Shown here piece by piece: positions 5,872-8,246 of a DNA stretch of 8,246 nucleotides. Below the pieces are notes generated by a model. That model made no database searches, was not told the origin of the DNA, and saw only the letters and a program-made list of their open reading frames with translations. The stretch covers positions 1 through 8,246 of the forward strand of contig DJHY01000168.1 of NCBI GenBank assembly GCA_002433335.1. Reading direction: 5' to 3'. The translations under genes were made by a program, and so were the position numbers. Position 1 is the stretch's first letter, and each line of letters opens with the position of its first letter. This DNA comes from Rhodospirillaceae bacterium UBA6608 (GTDB lineage: Bacteria; Pseudomonadota; Alphaproteobacteria; Rhodospirillales_A; Casp-alpha2).

Positions 5872-5958
5872 TCACCTTTTGATGGCGGTTTTAATGGTCG
5901 GCTTGGTAATGGCCGCCCAAATCAGCTTGGACATTTGCGTGTTCATGGCCGCTGACAT
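5872..5958 (-). CDS. Putative leader peptide of asd, rich in Ile/Thr/Lys codons
   Basis: This ORF of 28 codons ends at TGA 5874-5872 and reads MSAAMNTQMSKLIWAA, then ITKPTIKTAIKR. In-frame ATGs at 5958, 5946 and 5934 give 28, 24 or 20 residues. The start is not settled: GGGAG (positions 5959-5965 region) is the only purine-rich stretch upstream and spaces poorly with each. A weak promoter-like pair, TTGCGC at 5982-5977 and TATGTC at 5959-5954 with a 17-nt gap, could begin transcription near 5946. Nine of the last 12 residues are Ile, Thr or Lys, and Met and Asn also occur upstream: all are aspartate-family amino acids, whose synthesis Asd opens. The stop abuts the switchable RNA arm at 5863-5871. 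The expected role is a sensor of charged tRNA, not a functional protein. It is an inference from composition and position, and a chance ORF remains possible. Confidence 0.5.
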   Translation of the reverse strand: MSAAMNTQMSKLIWAAITKPTIKTAIKR

Positions 5959-6010
5959 ACTCCCATGGCCGAGGCGGCGCAAGGGAAAACCGATTCGAAG
6001 CCGGAACCGA

Positions 6011-7558
6011 TCACTCGGTGAAGCTGATGGGCAGGTCCATGCGGACGGTCGTGCCCTGGCCGGGGGTGCTGGCGATCGAGACCTCGCCGCGTAGCATCTC
6101 GACCAGGCGTTTGACGATGGCCAGCCCCAGACCCGTGCCCTTTTCCTTGCGAACGTAGCTGTTGCCTGTGCCGTCGTATGGATTGAAGACCGTTTCCAGC
6201 ATTTCCGGCGGCATGCCGACGCCCGTATCGGCGACGCTCAGGTTAAAGCGTTTGTCCCCATTCGGTTCGACCGCGACGGTGATCTTGCCGCCGTCGGGCG
6301 TTGCCTTGACGGCATTTGACAGCAGGTTCAACAAGGCCTGCCGCAAAAAGGTCTCGTCCAATTGCACCTGGGGGAAGCCCGTGGGCAGGCGTTTTTCGAA
6401 GCTTAGATTCTGTGCGCCGTCCGTGCGCTGAATCAGGTCCATGCAGGTCGAAATGCATTCGTTCAGGTCGAGCGTGACAAGGCGGAACTCGGTCTTTCCG
6501 GCCTCGATCCGCGACAGGTCCAGCAGGTCATTGATGATGTTCAGCAACAGGACAGCGCTGTCGCGAATATCGCCGGCATATCCCTGGTAGCGGACCGGGT
6601 CGTCGAACCGGGTGTGGATCATCATTTCGGCGAAGCCCAGGATCGCGTTCAGCGGCGTGCGCAGCTCGTGGCTCATATTGGCCAGGAAGTCGGATTTCAC
6701 GGCGTTGGCGTTTTCCGCCTGGGCCTTGGCCTCGCGCAGCTCTTCGGCATTGCGGGCGCGTTCGGTCACGTCGTTGAAGATCGACACGATCCCGCCATCG
6801 GGCAGGCAGCCGCGATGGACGTCGAACGTCCTGCCCCCGGCGCGGTGCAGGACTTCGTGCGGCAGCGGCGGCTGGTCCCACATCTCGTGATAGCGGGTGT
6901 CGGCCAGTTCGATGGGATCGCCCTCGCCCAGGTAGCCGTTGCGGGCCGAGGCCAGGATGAATTCGCGGGCGTGCATGCCGATGGAAACTTCGTCCGGCTC
7001 CAGCCCCATCAATTCGGCGAAGCGTTCGTTGTAGGCCATCAGGCGCTGATCCGCCCCCCAGACACAGACCGGCTGACCCAGGGTTTCGAACAGCGTCTGC
7101 AGCAGGGCGGACTTTGCTTCCAGTTCCTGTTCGACGACCTTGCGCTGACTGACGTTGCGCGTCACGGAAACCAGATCGCCGTTGTCCAACCAATAGCGGT
7201 TGCGGGTGATCGTCGTGCCGTTGGCCAGGTAGAATTCTTCGGGATTGTTCCGGGTGCGCTGAAGTTCCAGCATCTTCAGCCGGTTTTCCGCGATGGTCCG
7301 GGGATCGCCCCGGCCGTATAGGCCCCGACGGGCGAAGGCTTCCAGTATGTCGAGGTGCGGCATGCCGTATTCAAACTCGATCGGCGGCTTGCCGGTGGTT
7401 TCCGCGAAGGCCTTGTTCCAGGCGGTCAGGCGGTCATGGCTGTCGAAGACGCTGATGGCTTCGTCCATGGCGTCGACGATCCTCTGCCAATCCGGCTGCC
7501 CGTCGGTTGGTTTTTGATATCGTTTCGGCTTGGGGTCGAGGTTCTTCGGATCCCGCAT
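6011..7558 (-). CDS. Soluble PAS-PAS sensor histidine kinase
   Basis: A 515-residue kinase with no membrane segment, so it probably senses a cytoplasmic signal. The order is PAS 1 (about 24-140), PAS 2 (about 150-275), a dimerisation and phosphoacceptor domain (about 287-355), and a HATPase domain (about 400-512). The two PAS domains look like duplicates of the PAS_7 type: each has an 'A.N..F.E' strand and a GRGDP or GEGDP loop (83-86 and 211-215 regions), and the second ends LPDGGIVSIFNDVTER. The phosphoacceptor is H297 in SHELRTPLN. The ATP site has N415 (LLSNAVKA), D444 (DTGVGMP) and GTGLGLAIVKRL (474-485). No cofactor-binding residue or receiver domain is evident, and no response regulator is nearby. 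ATG 7558 was chosen because GGAAGG (7564-7569) lies 5 nt upstream; an in-frame GTG at 7562-7564 would overlap that site. It separates leuB from asd. Confidence 0.95.
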   Translation of the reverse strand: MRDPKNLDPKPKRYQKPTDGQPDWQRIVDAMDEAISVFDSHDRLTAWNKAFAETTGKPPIEFEYGMPHLDILEAFARRGLYGRGDPRTIAENRLKMLELQRTRNNPEEFYLANGTTITRNRYWLDNGDLVSVTRNVSQRKVVEQELEAKSALLQTLFETLGQPVCVWGADQRLMAYNERFAELMGLEPDEVSIGMHAREFILASARNGYLGEGDPIELADTRYHEMWDQPPLPHEVLHRAGGRTFDVHRGCLPDGGIVSIFNDVTERARNAEELREAKAQAENANAVKSDFLANMSHELRTPLNAILGFAEMMIHTRFDDPVRYQGYAGDIRDSAVLLLNIINDLLDLSRIEAGKTEFRLVTLDLNECISTCMDLIQRTDGAQNLSFEKRLPTGFPQVQLDETFLRQALLNLLSNAVKATPDGGKITVAVEPNGDKRFNLSVADTGVGMPPEMLETVFNPYDGTGNSYVRKEKGTGLGLAIVKRLVEMLRGEVSIASTPGQGTTVRMDLPISFTE

Positions 7559-7574
7559 GCTCACCTTCCGACTG

Positions 7575-7600
7575 CGGCGCGCCCGTTCCCGGGCGCGCCG
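7575..7600 (-). repeat. Perfect 11-bp GC-rich hairpin upstream of the kinase
   Basis: CGGCGCGCCCG (7575-7585) and CGGGCGCGCCG (7590-7600) form a perfect stem with the 4-nt loop TTCC (plus strand). On the - strand no U-run follows, so it is a poor intrinsic terminator. It ends about 5 nt before the GGAAGG ribosome binding site of the kinase gene, so in a leuB-to-kinase transcript it would sit just upstream of the start. It may stabilise the 5' end, cut read-through translation, or aid termination. Confidence 0.45.
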
Positions 7601-7620
7601 TCGCCGTTGTTGTTATTCGA

Positions 7621-7635
7621 CGGCCTTTCAGGCCG
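7621..7635. repeat. Small hairpin CGGCC-TTTCA-GGCCG
   Basis: A perfect 5-bp inverted repeat with a 5-nt loop lies in the leuB-kinase gap. It overlaps the outer repeat that begins at 7633, so the two structures exclude each other. On the - strand it is followed by an A-rich, not U-rich, stretch. It is weak evidence for anything beyond a local structured 3' end. Confidence 0.3.
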
Positions 7636-7676
7636 CGCATTATTAGCGATGCGGGGCGCCTTTGCCCCATGCGCGG
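7633..7676 (-). terminator. Nested inverted repeat after leuB, candidate terminator
   Basis: Just after the leuB stop, CCGCGCAT (7633-7640) and ATGCGCGG (7669-7676) form a perfect outer 8-bp repeat. Inside, GGGGC (7653-7657) and GCCCC (7664-7668) form a 5-bp stem with a 6-nt loop. The unpaired TATTAGCGATGC lies on one side. It starts 2 nt from the leuB stop, so it is well placed to end leuB transcription or protect the mRNA. No clean U-tail follows, so a Rho-independent function is uncertain. Confidence 0.4.
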
Positions 7677-7678
7677 TC

Positions 7679-8246
7679 TTAGGCGGACAACTTGTCCAGT
7701 TCTTTGGCCACGTTCTCGCCCATCTGGTCGGTCGAGATCTTGGTCATCCCGGCTTCCATGATGTCGGCGGTGCGCAGGCCACCATCCAACACGTTCTTGC
7801 AGGCCTGATCGATCAGGTCGGCGTCTTCGCCCATGTCGAACGAATACTTCAGGCACATGGCGAAAGATTGAATCATGGCGAGCGGATTGGCAATGCCCTG
7901 TCCCGCGATGTCGGGGGCGGAGCCGTGGACCGGCTCGTACAGGGCCTTGCGGCGGCCGCTTTCGTCAGCCGCACCCAACGAGGCCGAAGGCAGCATGCCC
8001 AGCGAGCCGGTCAGCATGGCGGCGCAATCGGACAGAATGTCGCCGAACAGGTTGTCGGTGACGATCACGTCGAACTGCTTGGGCTGGCGGACCAACTGCA
8101 TGGCGCAGTTATCGGCGTACATGTGATGCAGGTCGATGTTGGGGAAGTCCTTGCCGACTTCGGTGGCGATGGCGCGCCACAGCACGCCCGTCTCCATGAC
8201 GTTGGCTTTTTCGACGGAATGGACCTTGCCCGACCGCTTGCCGGCC
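7679..8246 (-). CDS. leuB: 3-isopropylmalate dehydrogenase, C-terminal half (5' end outside window)
   Basis: The last 188 codons of LeuB, which oxidises and decarboxylates (2R,3S)-3-isopropylmalate with NAD+ in leucine synthesis. The fragment begins at [10 protein letters not shown], with the family segment [14 protein letters not shown] (usually VDKANVLE), whose Lys is catalytic. It continues with [19 protein letters not shown], the metal-binding [11 protein letters not shown] aspartates, the MLPSASLG loop, and the nucleotide-binding [20 protein letters not shown]. The C-terminus ends in ELDKLSA and TAA. Full-length LeuB is about 360-370 residues, so roughly half is visible and no defect is seen. 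In many alphaproteobacteria leuB sits next to asd, often behind leuC and leuD, but here a histidine kinase and a leader region intervene. Upstream genes lie outside the window. Confidence 0.95.
   Translation of the reverse strand, partial: AGKRSGKVHSVEKANVMETGVLWRAIATEVGKDFPNIDLHHMYADNCAMQLVRQPKQFDVIVTDNLFGDILSDCAAMLTGSLGMLPSASLGAADESGRRKALYEPVHGSAPDIAGQGIANPLAMIQSFAMCLKYSFDMGEDADLIDQACKNVLDGGLRTADIMEAGMTKISTDQMGENVAKELDKLSA

Noticed and set aside
5879..6094. + strand open frame of 71 codons with a hydrophobic start in the kinase-asd gap
   Set aside because: It has no clear ribosome binding site, runs antisense into the kinase 3' end, and becomes Arg-rich like other shadows. The opposite-strand leader ORF explains the region better.
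7562..7564. GTG start for the histidine kinase
   Set aside because: It would overlap the GGAAGG ribosome binding site; ATG 7558 is spaced correctly.
7434..7640. thrL-like frame on the - strand starting MRGLKGRRITTTATA before the kinase
   Set aside because: The Thr-rich opening looks like a leader peptide, but the frame has no stop near the hairpin and runs about 68 codons into the kinase in another frame, with no ribosome binding site.

Overview
The window looks like chromosomal DNA of a GC-rich alphaproteobacterium, most likely from the Rhodospirillales or a relative. This rests on the base composition, the leuB and asd neighbourhood, the tandem PAS_7-type domains in the histidine kinase, and the style of the proteins. 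The species cannot be named from the sequence. No tRNA, rRNA, insertion sequence, prophage or CRISPR array was seen.

Left part, + strand (1-2709). The C-terminal half of a pyridoxal kinase (pdxY) ends at 437. After a short AT-rich promoter/operator with a perfect inverted repeat, a compact four-gene operon follows: an ArsR-family repressor, an SRPBCC (AHSA1-like) protein, a MoaD/ThiS-like ubiquitin-fold protein ending in Gly-Gly, and a five-Asp-box (BNR) beta-propeller protein. The first two overlap, the second and third are 4 nt apart, and the third and fourth 19 nt apart. The ArsR-SRPBCC pairing is familiar. The job of the ubiquitin-fold/propeller pair is not known to me.

Middle part, - strand (2706-5958). 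Read in the direction of transcription, this holds a putative leader peptide and attenuator, asd (aspartate-semialdehyde dehydrogenase), a membrane-anchored c-type cytochrome and a Tat-exported multicopper oxidase. asd and the cytochrome are 4 nt apart, and the cytochrome and oxidase overlap by 4 nt, so they probably share a transcript. The oxidase meets the propeller gene tail to tail, with the two stop codons sharing CTAG.

The most interesting signal is upstream of asd. A 20-28 codon ORF, rich in Ile, Thr and Lys codons, ends directly against an RNA segment that can pair in an antiterminator. That pairing excludes a 13-bp terminator-like hairpin about 70 nt before asd. Lys, Thr, Ile and Met are end products of the pathway that Asd feeds. 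This looks like ribosome-mediated attenuation of asd, and through the operon perhaps of the cytochrome and oxidase too.

Right part, - strand (6011-8246). A soluble PAS-PAS-HisKA-HATPase histidine kinase lies between asd and the 3' half of leuB (3-isopropylmalate dehydrogenase). The 114-nt leuB-kinase gap is packed with GC-rich inverted repeats. No response regulator is visible in the window.
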